NCBI RefSeq assembly: GCF_050433385.1
Contig: NZ_JBNPXI010000013.1
Coordinates: 60,716-124,715, forward strand
Reading direction: 5' to 3'
Origin: Brassicibacter mesophilus
GTDB lineage: Bacteria; Bacillota; Clostridia; Tissierellales; Proteiniboraceae
DNA: 64,000 bases
Positions within the stretch are counted from its first letter, which is position 1; each line of letters starts with the position of its first letter. Made by a program: the position numbers and the translations under genes. Shown in pieces: positions 15,474 through 24,579 of this stretch. The notes under the pieces were generated by a model. It searched no databases. It had not been told where the DNA came from and worked only from the letters and a program-made list of their open reading frames with translations.

Positions 15474-18400
15474 TTACTTCTCCGGCACCCGGAGCACCTC
15501 GCTGGGGAAGATCAGAGAGAACCGGCTTTTGTTGTTCAGCCGTTCCAGCTCGCTCATGGTGCAGCCCAGCTTACGGGCAATGCGCCAGAAGCTGTCGCCT
15601 TTTTCTACGGTGTATGTGGTGTACCGCAGATTTTTCGGTATATCCGCTGTCACGCCATATTGGTCGAAGGTGTAGGTCGAGCCGTCAATGTCCTTTTTCC
15701 CGGTGACAGGCTTGCCGTTCTCATAGTACATCCATTTCCCAGAATCGTTCATCGTCCAGCCCTGTGCCGTGTCACTGGAAATCGCCAGCTCCACAAAGCG
15801 GCGCAGCACAGCGGATACCTCGGCTCTTGTGGCCGTACCCTGCGGGTCAAAGAGATTGCCATTTTTGCCGCTTATGGCTCCTGCCATCTGCATCTGCTTT
15901 ACGGCCTCCTTGGCGTAGGCGCTGATTTTAGCATTATCGGCAAAGGTGTTTTCTGCATGAACCTTTGGCAGGGTATAGCCGATGGTCTTGGCGTAATTGC
16001 TCATTATGACCGCCATCTGCTCACGGGTGATGGACTGATCCGGGGCAAACTGCTTGTTGCCAACGCCGTTTACGATGCTATTCTTACTTGCCCACTCGAT
16101 ATAGCCCATATAGTAGGCGTCGTTCTTCACATCGGTGAAGCTGCTTTTCTTATAGACGCTCTCATCGGCATCTGCAAGCCGTCCCAAAGCAGTGACGAAC
16201 ATCCCCCTTGTCATGGCGGTATTCGGGCTGAAGGTGGTCTTAGAGGTACCGCTGAACAATCCACGGTTTACTACAAAAGCAATGTCATCCTTGGCCCAAT
16301 GGTTGCCCACATCGGTAAAGGTGGGCGTATCCTTTTTGTAGCCAACGCCATAGACGGAGAAGTGGGAGGTAGAAAAACGAAGCACCTCGTTCACGCTGTC
16401 ATAAACAGAACTGAGCAGCCACTGCACCTTGCCGTTTTTATCCGCATAGACCGCCTGTACGTTGCCGACCTGCTCGTTTATACCGAGGGGATATGGAATT
16501 GCTACCGATACACTGCCTGCACCGAAATTCTCAATCAGCTTTCCGTTTCCGTAGCTGGCTTCCAGATTAAATACCGGACGGGAGCCGATGACAGCCTTGG
16601 CATTGCCGGTGAGGTTGCCGTTATTCACGCGGGTGACGGTGATGTTCACATCCGCATTTGACTGCCTGTTGATTTCTCTCACTGTCGCCAAATCCATACT
16701 GATGGTAATATCAGGATTTTTCACCACCACAACGGTATTGACGATTTTCTTGCCAATGATATAGTCCTGTACCGTTTTCGGCAGATTGAAGGTAATGTTG
16801 TTTACGGTTTGCTTACCGGTGTTTACCCTCAGCACGAGGGTGATGCCGTTTTGCTCGCTGCCGTTTTTCTTTGCCTCAGCAAGTGCCTTTTCATAGGCAT
16901 ACTTCATAGATTTTTTTGTAATGGTTACCGCCGCGCTGCCATTGCTGACTTTGCCATCCACCTTGATTTCGCCCTGTGTGGGGGTGTTGGGCTTATCCGG
17001 TGCCGGTGATGTGACAATGACAGAGCTGCTGCCGCTGTCGTCAGAGGAACCCCCGCCACCGCCGCCTTTGCGACTCCAACCTGCCGTAACCGTCAGGTTG
17101 GAAGTCACATAATCAAAGGCTTTATCCCAGCCGGTGAAGTTGTAGCCGCTGCGGGTAACGGTGGGAGCCGTTGCCGAACCGCCCTCAGCGACAGTCTGCG
17201 TTAACTCACCACCACCTGTATGAGTGCCGCCGTTCAAGTTAAAGGTGATGGTATAGGTCTGCTTCGTAACGATGAGCGTGCCGCCGGTGCGCCCTGTAAT
17301 TGTGTAATTGTCCGCCGCGGCGCCGCCGGTGAGATATATCTCATAGTTCCCCGGCGTATTGCTGTCAAAAGTCGGGCAGAGCAGCGTGGGGGCGGTGGTC
17401 AACGCATCCAACTCGATTTCACCAGGGGCAAGATTGCCCACTGTATAGGTCAATGCCGGTAGACTGTCTCCTTTGACGACCGTCTTATTGTCTGCGTTAA
17501 GGGTTATTTTCCGCTTTTCGATGATGAAATGGAATTCCTCCCTGCCTGCGTAGTTGGCGTTACTCTCCGGCACAGAAATGGTCAGTTTGTATGTTCCCGC
17601 ATCTATGGGGGCAGTGCTGCTGTTGTAGCCTGCGCCGTCGGTGGATTCATACAACCATTCCAATTGACTCACGTGAAAGCCGTCGCTGGCGGTCACTGTG
17701 CCATCGGGTGCATAGACTGTGCCGTCATAGACTTTGTTTGTGGTCGTAATCCCACCGATGGTGACCGGTGTTTTATCCGTAACCGTCACCTTACGGCTAA
17801 CGGCGAAACTACCCGGCAGGGTCAGCCATGCCGGAGGGGAGGCATAGCTGATGGCTCCGGTAAAAGTCTGCTCGTTGCCTACTATGGTTCTGTCCAGCGT
17901 CTGTCCACCATTCCAGTGGATGGTATAGGCAACGCTTTCACCCTCGACGGTAATGCTGCCGCCCGCTGGAAGGATGGTTTCACCCAATTCAGCCGCCGTA
18001 GCAGAGCTGTCGCTGTTTACGAGTACCAGCATGTCGCCGAAACTGGGGTTCGCCGCCGTAACTGGGGTAACCGTGACGGTTACGCTCTTGGTTATGCTAT
18101 TTGCGTCAATGTTTTCGTTACCAGTGAGCGTTCCGAGTACCTCATATACAGCACCCTTGGGATTGTAGGCGGTGGCAGTCGACCATGTGATGGGCAGCAT
18201 TGCCGTACCGCCATCGGTGATGACACTCACACTTGACGGCAGACCCGCCCAACCCAACACCGCCTGTGCGGTTGCTGCATTGCGCATTTCATAGGCGGTT
18301 TTGTTTACATTGTCCACGATCACGGTGATCTCTGTCACCTGGGCTTGTTCAATGGTGAATTTGACCGTGCCCGGAGCAAGGGAAAGCACGTAGTTGCCGC

Positions 18401-21400
18401 CCGCACTTAAGCTTCCGAGGGCAATGGCGTAGGTTCCTACATTTTGGTTCACCCCACGGCTGAGTTTGCCTTCGAAGGCTCCAGGAACCAAACCGCCGTC
18501 ATTGTCAAAGGTCAACACCGGGTCGATTGCGCCGTATTTCTTGCTTTGTCCTGAGTGAGGTGTGATGATAACCGATTTTTTGTCTATAGTGTAGGTAAGA
18601 TTTTTTGTGCCGGCAAAGCTGCCCATACCGGTAAGGGTCAGCGTCACCTCTCCGACATTGGTGCCTGCACTGGCACCGCCGCCGTCCGTACTGGTGACTG
18701 CCACGGTATAATCCGTATCCTTGACCAGCGTTTCACCGTCAAAGGTAACAGTCAGGGTCGGGCGTTGCTCACTGCCGTTATAGGTAAAGCTGCTTTCATC
18801 CGGCGTAACACTGGCATATTGTATATCCCGCGCCGTCAGGTACAACCCGCCCTCGCCGCTCTGTCCGGCAATCCCTGTCAAGATCGGCAGCTTATCGTCC
18901 TCGAATGTCCAAATGCTGCTGTCCCATGCAGCGGTATCCCAGTTGTCCGCCGTCGTCCAGAAGCTGTCGCCGAACAGGGTCTGCGAGGTTACATCCATGC
19001 CATCCTTTGCGCCAGAGCCTTTGTTTTCCCATGTGCCAGGAATACAGCTGAAGGCATAGTTGTTCGAGAGGGCGTCGAAGTCGGCACCTCCCACCACGCG
19101 CCCGAAATTGTATGTACCTTCACTGACGGAAGGGTTCAGTGCCACACAATTTTTAACTGAGCTATATAGCTTGACGGCTCCCACTACACCGCCAGTCAGG
19201 ACATTGCTATTTCTTCCCGTTACGCTGCAGATGCTATAGCAGTTTTGTACTGTACCGTCGTCAATAGCGTCGCCGACCATTATGGTACCCGCCACACCAC
19301 CAACCTCGGATAAACCACCGACACGGCCAATGCTATAGCAGTTTTGCACTGTGCCGTTATAAATACACCCCGCCACCCCTCCGACTCTTTGAGCACCAGA
19401 TATGCTGCCGGAAACAAAGCTGTTTTCTACTGTCGCACCCCATACATATCCTGCCACGCCACCGACACAATTTTTGCCAATGACATTGGCGTTTACCACG
19501 CCAATATTCTTCACGATACCGACGCTGCTCACCAAGCCGAACAGTCCTTGGTAATCGGCATTACGGTTGATGGTCAGGTTACTTATCTTGTGACCGTCTC
19601 CATCAAAGGTGCCCCAAAACAAGGTATCCATTCCAATGGGGTTCCAGCCATCGCCATCGGCATAGCCAGAAAGATCAAGGTCGTTTATTAATTTATAATA
19701 TTTGCTATTGTATGCGTTGCGAGTGGCTTCATCATCGCTATTCACCAGCTCCGCCAGCTTGGAAAGGTCGGCGGCAGTTTGAATGAGATAGGGGTTTTCT
19801 TCCGTACCCGCACCGGCAAAGGGACTTGCGCCCACCGGAATCAGATGATCGGGCATAGGAACTGCCATACCAAAGCCGGGGAGCTTGCCCGCAGCGTAGC
19901 TCCATGCCGTGTCACCGGCAAACAGGGCTTCGAAGAAGCCCTCCGCACTGATTTCGGCAATGGTTTTGGAAAGGCCATCCACGCGATTCGCTCCCTCATC
20001 AATGGTTTTGCTGCTGCCATCTTCCATCACCGTCATACCGCTGAACGCAATATTATCGGACAACGCAGTATCATCCCCAGACACACGCCAAACAAAGTTT
20101 GTACCACTGACAGAGGAATTCAGCGCCGCGCAGTTTTGTAACGCACCACCATCAACACTGCCTGCTATACCACCAGCAAAGTTGACACCTGTGACATTAC
20201 CTGTACTATAGCAGTTTTCAACCGTGCCGGTAACAGTGCCAACCGCCCCACCGACAAAACTGCCGCTACTTATGACCTTAATGGTGCTGTAGCAATTTTC
20301 CATCGTGCCGGCAACAGTGCCAGCCAAGCCGCCGACAAAAAGTCCGTTCCCTGTGACACTGCCGGTACTATAGCAGTTTTCCACCAAGCCGCTGCTGGCC
20401 ATATAACCTACCACACCGCCAACATAACTATATCCAGTAATGCTGGTATTTACCACTCCAAGTTCTTTTACCGTGCTTCCACCGCTAATACAGCCAAACA
20501 GTCCCTGATAATCAGCGCCGCTACGGTCGATGGTCAGGTTGCCTACCTTATGTCCCCCACCATCGAAGATGCCTTTAAAGCTATTGGAGTCATCGCCAAT
20601 AGGTATCCAACCCTCGCCGCCTGCATGATCCGAGAGGTCAAGATCGTTCATCAGTTTATAATATTTGTCGTTATAAGTCGTATCCCCCACGTTCACCAGT
20701 GACGCCAATTGGGCAAGGTCGCCAGCGGTCTTAATCTGATAAGGATTTTCGCTTATGCCCGCACCCCGGAAGTTTGTATCGCTGCCGTCCACAATATGAG
20801 AAGGCATAGGGGCCGCCGTACCAAAGCCGGGGAGTTTGCCCTCTGCGTATGTCCATACCGCCGCAGTTTCAAACAGAGTTTCAAAGAATCCGGCCGCCTT
20901 GATTTCAGAAGCAGTCGCGCTTGTGCCATCATCATAATTGCTGCCATCGCTTGTGCAGTCCATCCCTGCCAAAGCGATATTCCCCGAAAGTATGCTGTCC
21001 TCAGCATACCCAGCCACACGCCCCACATCATTCGTGGCAGCGACAGTGGGGTTCAGCGCCGCACAGCCTTGTACGATGCCGCCATCAACAGTGCCCACCA
21101 TGCCGCCGGCATCATTTCCGCCGCTGATGGCACAGGTGCTGTAGCAGTTTTGCACCGTGCCACCATAAACCTCGCCAGCCACACCACCAACCGAATAGTT
21201 GGTGCCGGAGATACTGCCGGTGCTGTAGCAATTTTCTACTATGCCGCCGACAGATCCTGCCACGCCGCCGACAGAGTCCTCGCCACTAACAGTACCGGTT
21301 ACATAACAGCCTTGCACCATGCCGCCGATATCAACAGCTCCCACCACGCCGCCGATATACATTTTACCGGTAATGTCTGCATTCATAATGCCAAGGTTTT

Positions 21401-22757
21401 TTACCACGCTACCGCTACTGATCGCACCAAACAATCCTTGTTCGAAGCCGTTAGAGCGTTTGATAGTCAGCCCGGTAATGCTATAGTTGTTGCCGTCAAA
21501 CGTTCCTGTGAAATACCTGCTTTCTCCAGTATCCTCATCATATGTGCCGATGGGCGTCCAGCCCTCTTCGCCGGAATAGGCCGAGAGGTCGATGTCATTT
21601 TGCAACTCCAGTGTAACCCGTGCATCCGCATCGTTGAACAGGAATCGCTCCAGCCCATTTTCGTGGGCATTCACCAGTGCAGCAATCTCAGCAAGCTGTG
21701 CCGCTGTGGTGATTTCCAATGGGCTGTCTGTTGTACCTCCGCCCGCCATGCGCGCCACCATCCTGCCGACTGTCTGTGGAATATACACTGTCATGCGGGG
21801 AAGCTCCACGCCGTCCGCAACTCCGTAGCCCTGGCCCAAAACAGCAGTGAACACATATAGCCCCCGTTGGGGAGATTCCCCATCATAATCGTGGTCGGCC
21901 TCCCATGTCACCGGGATTTGAGCAGCCTTGCCCGCCACAGTACCATCCACCGTTTCCGGGAATTGCGGTGTGGTGGTATTCTGCCAGCGAAGGTCGTCCG
22001 GAAATGCATCAAAGGCCGTCACCTGGCCGGTGCCTGCCATTGCAGCCACCGTCACGATAATTCGGGGGGCATCCATGCCGCTTGCGAGGGTAATCCCCTC
22101 CGATAATTCAGGTGTGAATATGTATTTGCCTGCTGTTTCATCATCGTATTCCGGTGATGAAGTCCAGGCGACAGGCAGGGGAACGGTAATTTCATCCGTG
22201 CTGTCCACGGTTTTCTTCATTGGCTCGGCTTCGAAGCGTTCCTCATCTTCTTGCGCATCGGAGGGAGAGGCGATTTCAGATTCCTCACCAGTTTCAATAT
22301 CATCCATTTCATCAATGCCAATCACTGACCCGCTTACCGTATCAGAGCTGTCCGGTTCCGAGTTCGTTTCGTCAGAATCCAATGCCGCATTGCCCTTTGT
22401 AAAGGTGGTTTTTGCCGTACTCGTCATTCCCTCCGGACTGTATACTGAGTCCTCCACTGTATCGGCACCCTGCGATTCCAAATCAGTTTCACCGGAATCC
22501 AGCATTGTTTCTTCCCCTAAAACCGCAAGCTTTATGGTTGCCAGCAAGGTTTCCGGCAATGCCAAGTCAGCTTCTGTTGTACCAAGGGGCACTCTCTGCG
22601 TCGCTATGTCCGCATCCAATTTCTCAAAAGCAATAATCTCGCCGTCAAGCGGAAGTACATCTGTTTCAGCTAACACTGAAACGGGCATCATCCCCGCAAC
22701 CATGATGGCAGACAACAGCATTGCTGTTATCTTATGAATTATTTTGTTTCTGCCCAT
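15474..22757 (-). CDS. giant surface protein: Ig-like and GLUG repeats, MBG, InlB-type repeat, three SLH domains, LysM
   Basis: 2427 residues, secreted (signal peptide with cleavage after VLA at residue 30). Order: acidic Ser/Glu linker (31-190); two Big_4-like repeats (about 190-325); three large blocks (about 346-642, 666-959, 984-1289), each opening with a GWxPIG...GTFDG(N/D)xxxIxxLTI segment and carrying GLUG repeats (VGGVAG...ENCYSTG); MBG and Big_4-like domains (about 1290-1640); further MBG units (1700-1830); a List_Bact/InlB B repeat (about 1836-1895); a Gly/Ser linker; a domain common before SLH (1930-2140); three SLH domains (about 2143-2200, 2199-2259, 2266-2325); a glucan-binding-type repeat (2331-2366); and a C-terminal LysM (2379-2426). 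SLH binds pyruvylated wall polymers and LysM binds peptidoglycan, so anchoring looks double. GC-rich compared with flanks; TAAGGAGG ribosome site. Likely adhesin or S-layer component acquired by transfer. Confidence 0.9.
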   Translation of the reverse strand: MGRNKIIHKITAMLLSAIMVAGMMPVSVLAETDVLPLDGEIIAFEKLDADIATQRVPLGTTEADLALPETLLATIKLAVLGEETMLDSGETDLESQGADTVEDSVYSPEGMTSTAKTTFTKGNAALDSDETNSEPDSSDTVSGSVIGIDEMDDIETGEESEIASPSDAQEDEERFEAEPMKKTVDSTDEITVPLPVAWTSSPEYDDETAGKYIFTPELSEGITLASGMDAPRIIVTVAAMAGTGQVTAFDAFPDDLRWQNTTTPQFPETVDGTVAGKAAQIPVTWEADHDYDGESPQRGLYVFTAVLGQGYGVADGVELPRMTVYIPQTVGRMVARMAGGGTTDSPLEITTAAQLAEIAALVNAHENGLERFLFNDADARVTLELQNDIDLSAYSGEEGWTPIGTYDEDTGESRYFTGTFDGNNYSITGLTIKRSNGFEQGLFGAISSGSVVKNLGIMNADITGKMYIGGVVGAVDIGGMVQGCYVTGTVSGEDSVGGVAGSVGGIVENCYSTGSISGTNYSVGGVAGEVYGGTVQNCYSTCAISGGNDAGGMVGTVDGGIVQGCAALNPTVAATNDVGRVAGYAEDSILSGNIALAGMDCTSDGSNYDDGTSATASEIKAAGFFETLFETAAVWTYAEGKLPGFGTAAPMPSHIVDGSDTNFRGAGISENPYQIKTAGDLAQLASLVNVGDTTYNDKYYKLMNDLDLSDHAGGEGWIPIGDDSNSFKGIFDGGGHKVGNLTIDRSGADYQGLFGCISGGSTVKELGVVNTSITGYSYVGGVVGYMASSGLVENCYSTGSVTGNGLFVGGLAGTVAGTMENCYSTIKVISSGSFVGGAVGTVTGTVENCYSTGNVTGVNFAGGIAGSVDGGALQNCAALNSSVSGTNFVWRVSGDDTALSDNIAFSGMTVMEDGSSKTIDEGANRVDGLSKTIAEISAEGFFEALFAGDTAWSYAAGKLPGFGMAVPMPDHLIPVGASPFAGAGTEENPYLIQTAADLSKLAELVNSDDEATRNAYNSKYYKLINDLDLSGYADGDGWNPIGMDTLFWGTFDGDGHKISNLTINRNADYQGLFGLVSSVGIVKNIGVVNANVIGKNCVGGVAGYVWGATVENSFVSGSISGAQRVGGVAGCIYNGTVQNCYSIGRVGGLSEVGGVAGTIMVGDAIDDGTVQNCYSICSVTGRNSNVLTGGVVGAVKLYSSVKNCVALNPSVSEGTYNFGRVVGGADFDALSNNYAFSCIPGTWENKGSGAKDGMDVTSQTLFGDSFWTTADNWDTAAWDSSIWTFEDDKLPILTGIAGQSGEGGLYLTARDIQYASVTPDESSFTYNGSEQRPTLTVTFDGETLVKDTDYTVAVTSTDGGGASAGTNVGEVTLTLTGMGSFAGTKNLTYTIDKKSVIITPHSGQSKKYGAIDPVLTFDNDGGLVPGAFEGKLSRGVNQNVGTYAIALGSLSAGGNYVLSLAPGTVKFTIEQAQVTEITVIVDNVNKTAYEMRNAATAQAVLGWAGLPSSVSVITDGGTAMLPITWSTATAYNPKGAVYEVLGTLTGNENIDANSITKSVTVTVTPVTAANPSFGDMLVLVNSDSSATAAELGETILPAGGSITVEGESVAYTIHWNGGQTLDRTIVGNEQTFTGAISYASPPAWLTLPGSFAVSRKVTVTDKTPVTIGGITTTNKVYDGTVYAPDGTVTASDGFHVSQLEWLYESTDGAGYNSSTAPIDAGTYKLTISVPESNANYAGREEFHFIIEKRKITLNADNKTVVKGDSLPALTYTVGNLAPGEIELDALTTAPTLLCPTFDSNTPGNYEIYLTGGAAADNYTITGRTGGTLIVTKQTYTITFNLNGGTHTGGGELTQTVAEGGSATAPTVTRSGYNFTGWDKAFDYVTSNLTVTAGWSRKGGGGGGSSDDSGSSSVIVTSPAPDKPNTPTQGEIKVDGKVSNGSAAVTITKKSMKYAYEKALAEAKKNGSEQNGITLVLRVNTGKQTVNNITFNLPKTVQDYIIGKKIVNTVVVVKNPDITISMDLATVREINRQSNADVNITVTRVNNGNLTGNAKAVIGSRPVFNLEASYGNGKLIENFGAGSVSVAIPYPLGINEQVGNVQAVYADKNGKVQWLLSSVYDSVNEVLRFSTSHFSVYGVGYKKDTPTFTDVGNHWAKDDIAFVVNRGLFSGTSKTTFSPNTAMTRGMFVTALGRLADADESVYKKSSFTDVKNDAYYMGYIEWASKNSIVNGVGNKQFAPDQSITREQMAVIMSNYAKTIGYTLPKVHAENTFADNAKISAYAKEAVKQMQMAGAISGKNGNLFDPQGTATRAEVSAVLRRFVELAISSDTAQGWTMNDSGKWMYYENGKPVTGKKDIDGSTYTFDQYGVTADIPKNLRYTTYTVEKGDSFWRIARKLGCTMSELERLNNKSRFSLIFPSEVLRVPEK
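18890..21720 (-). repeat. coding repeats: three tandem GLUG-type blocks
   Basis: Within the giant gene about 2.8 kb consist of three homologous blocks of roughly 0.9 kb. Short repeats coding NCYS(T/I)G recur, for example around 19230, 19335, 20210, 20290, 20370, 21140 and 21230. These are protein-coding repeats and could promote recombination that changes block number. Confidence 0.8.
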
Positions 22758-22870
22758 TTTGTTTCCTCCTTATCCTAAAAATTTCACCCAATGTATTTGT
22801 TCCACCAAACGCTTTGCCGAGTTAAATTCAAAAATTTTATCAAGTATAGTTAGTGATTTTACCCAACTGC

Positions 22871-22899
22871 TTGAATTAGAAATCAGCAAGTGCTATACT
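22871..22899 (+). promoter_or_regulatory. sigma-A promoter of the island tetR gene
   Basis: TTGAAT (22871-22876), 17-nt spacer, TATACT (22894-22899). It lies in the divergent region between the giant gene and the regulator. A near-mirror TATACT exists on the minus strand at about 22837, but with a weak -35. Confidence 0.65.
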
Positions 22900-22915
22900 A
22901 AATCTATAGATAGAA

Positions 22916-22939
22916 ACCGATTTAGTGAACCGGGTTAGT
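22916..22939 (+). promoter_or_regulatory. candidate TetR operator: direct repeat just after the -10
   Basis: ACCGATTTAGT (22916-22926) and ACCGGGTTAGT (22929-22939) agree at 9 of 11 positions with a 13-nt period. The pair covers the expected transcription start of the tetR gene, a natural site for autorepression. Confidence 0.4.
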
Positions 22940-22995
22940 AATTTATTTCATTATATTATACTTTACGAAAATATTCAATATAAGGAGCCAAAAGA

Positions 22996-23628
22996 ATGAG
23001 AAAGAAAAAGCCTGATAAAAGAAAGCTGCAAGGAGCTGAAACCCAAAGAAAGCTCTATGAAATTGCGAAAAAATTATTTTCGGAACACGATTTTGACACC
23101 GTAGGGGTAGAGGATATTACCGATGAGGCCGGCATTACCAAGGGGGCATTCTATGTGCATTTTAGGTCCAAGGATGCATTGATCGCCCTTCTGATTGCGG
23201 ATTATGTTGCTCGCCTTGATACGGACTACAAGACCTTTTTAGAGACACTCCCGCAGGATATGCCTGCTTCCCAGATGCTCCTTGCCTTAACTGAAAAAAT
23301 AGCCGATCTACTGATCAGCAGCATCGGCTATGGAAATATGAAAAAAGTATATCAAATGCTGCTGGCAGGCACGGTTGATGCCCAAGCAGTTAAGAGCTAC
23401 AACAGGGAGCTTTATACATTGTTACACAGCGTATTGGACAAGGGAATCCGCAGCGGAGAATTCAAGTCCACTTTGTCGCCGGATGTCCTGTCCCGGCATT
23501 TTGTGATGGCAATCCGAGGTGTCAGCTACGAGTGGTGCATCCAGTATCCTGACTTTGACTTAAAGGAACAGGTTGTGGCCCATTGTAGATTGATGATTGA
23601 GGGGATCGTGAAGCATACGACGGAATAA
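22996..23628 (+). CDS. TetR/AcrR family transcriptional regulator
   Basis: 210 residues. The N-terminal helix-turn-helix is clear: LYEIAKKLFSEHDFDTVGVE, then ITDEAGITKGAFYVHFRSKDAL (about residues 32-62). The C-terminal ligand and dimer domain has no motif I can place. ATG follows AAGGAGC. The gene is divergent from the giant surface gene with a 238-nt shared control region, so it probably regulates itself and perhaps the surface protein or the adjoining DUF4386-like gene. GC-rich codon use matches the island, not the host flanks. Confidence 0.88.
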   Translation: MRKKKPDKRKLQGAETQRKLYEIAKKLFSEHDFDTVGVEDITDEAGITKGAFYVHFRSKDALIALLIADYVARLDTDYKTFLETLPQDMPASQMLLALTEKIADLLISSIGYGNMKKVYQMLLAGTVDAQAVKSYNRELYTLLHSVLDKGIRSGEFKSTLSPDVLSRHFVMAIRGVSYEWCIQYPDFDLKEQVVAHCRLMIEGIVKHTTE

Positions 23629-23633
23629 CATGC

Positions 23634-24382
23634 TTAATATAATCTATAAACATAAACCGATGGCAGAAACATAGTGATTTTCAATCTATCAAATGACACA
23701 TAAGGATAATAGGTGCTTTCCGATGCAAATCTTCTGAAATTCATCATCAATAAAGCAACAAATACCATCCAAGGGATCAGGGACAGCAAAGAAAATACCA
23801 GACCCAGCATTCCTGCCGACGCAGGGATAATCATAAAGAATCCGGAAGCAAAGCCCCACCAGCCAACGGACTTTTTAAACTTAGCGCTTTTGATATGGCA
23901 TAGGAAAACAATAGCAGACATAGTGTGTTCAACACATAGTAGACGTTGAAAGCTGTACCTGTATAACCAGCCATTAAAGCTTCGCCTGCCGCTAAATATA
24001 TAGTTTGCTGTTCAGGCAGCGCTTGATGACTTAATGTCAGCATTTCAAAGGCGGGATTGGATGAATAGTAACATGTGACGCCAATTAAGCCAAATGTTAA
24101 TGCTATGAGCACAAGCACAAGCTTTTCCCGGCATAAGCGTATAAAGAGAGCCAAGTAAAGGATGACAATGATTGTGTTGTTAAACAGGTACAGAAAATCT
24201 AAACTCAACAGTCCGAAAAACGGATTTTGCTGGTAAAGTTCAAAAAAACCCTGAACAGTATCCGGCGGCGGCACCATCACATAAATAACAATTTGCAATG
24301 GAATAAGCATGAGCATGGTGAGAGCTGAAAATTGGACAACGGTATAAAGCGGCCCAAGATTGTTCCTATATTCCTGATTCAT
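23634..24382 (-). pseudogene. DUF4386-like membrane protein, frameshifted
   Basis: The first frame (from ATG 24382, behind GGGGG) reads MNQEYRNNLGPLYTVVQFSA with about six membrane segments through NVYYVLNTLCLLLFSYA. Near 23890-23905 the coherent protein moves to another frame, continuing SAKFKKSVGWWGFASGFFMI and LLSLIPWMVFVALLMMNFRR to 23634. The rejoined protein has the length and C-terminal SLLSLIPW pattern of DUF4386 proteins. Alone, the first frame ends in an unrelated hydrophilic tail at 23831. The A-run in ATCAAAAGCGC is a plausible slip site. A sequencing error is an alternative. Confidence 0.6.
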
Positions 24383-24579
24383 GATATATCCCCCTTCGGT
24401 TATCCTGTCCTGACCTTCAATGATACACTGGGATACACTGGCTGTCATCTCAGAGGAAGGGTTCTTCCGGGAAAGGGAGATGACTCTGGAAGGAAAGACC
24501 TTTAAAATTCGTTCTTTTTTCACCACTGTCTAGAAAATGTCCCTATGACACCGTGGAGAAAAAGCGACTTTGTCTTTTC
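24383..24579. other. right border region of the GC-richer island
   Basis: No gene. The segment 24527-24550 (TGTCTAGAAAATGTCCCTATGACA begins here; core AGAAAATGTCC) resembles terminal repeats of IS21-like elements. No second end or transposase is visible. AT-rich host sequence resumes immediately after. Confidence 0.35.

Noticed and set aside
18890..21720. Repeats considered as a CRISPR or minisatellite array
   Set aside because: They are in-frame protein repeats of unequal spacing, without constant repeat and spacer units.
20709..22737. Long plus-strand open frames opposite the giant gene (20709-21860, 21928-22737 and others)
   Set aside because: They lie fully antisense to a coherent repeat protein, lack ribosome sites and domains, and result from the GC-rich codon pattern.
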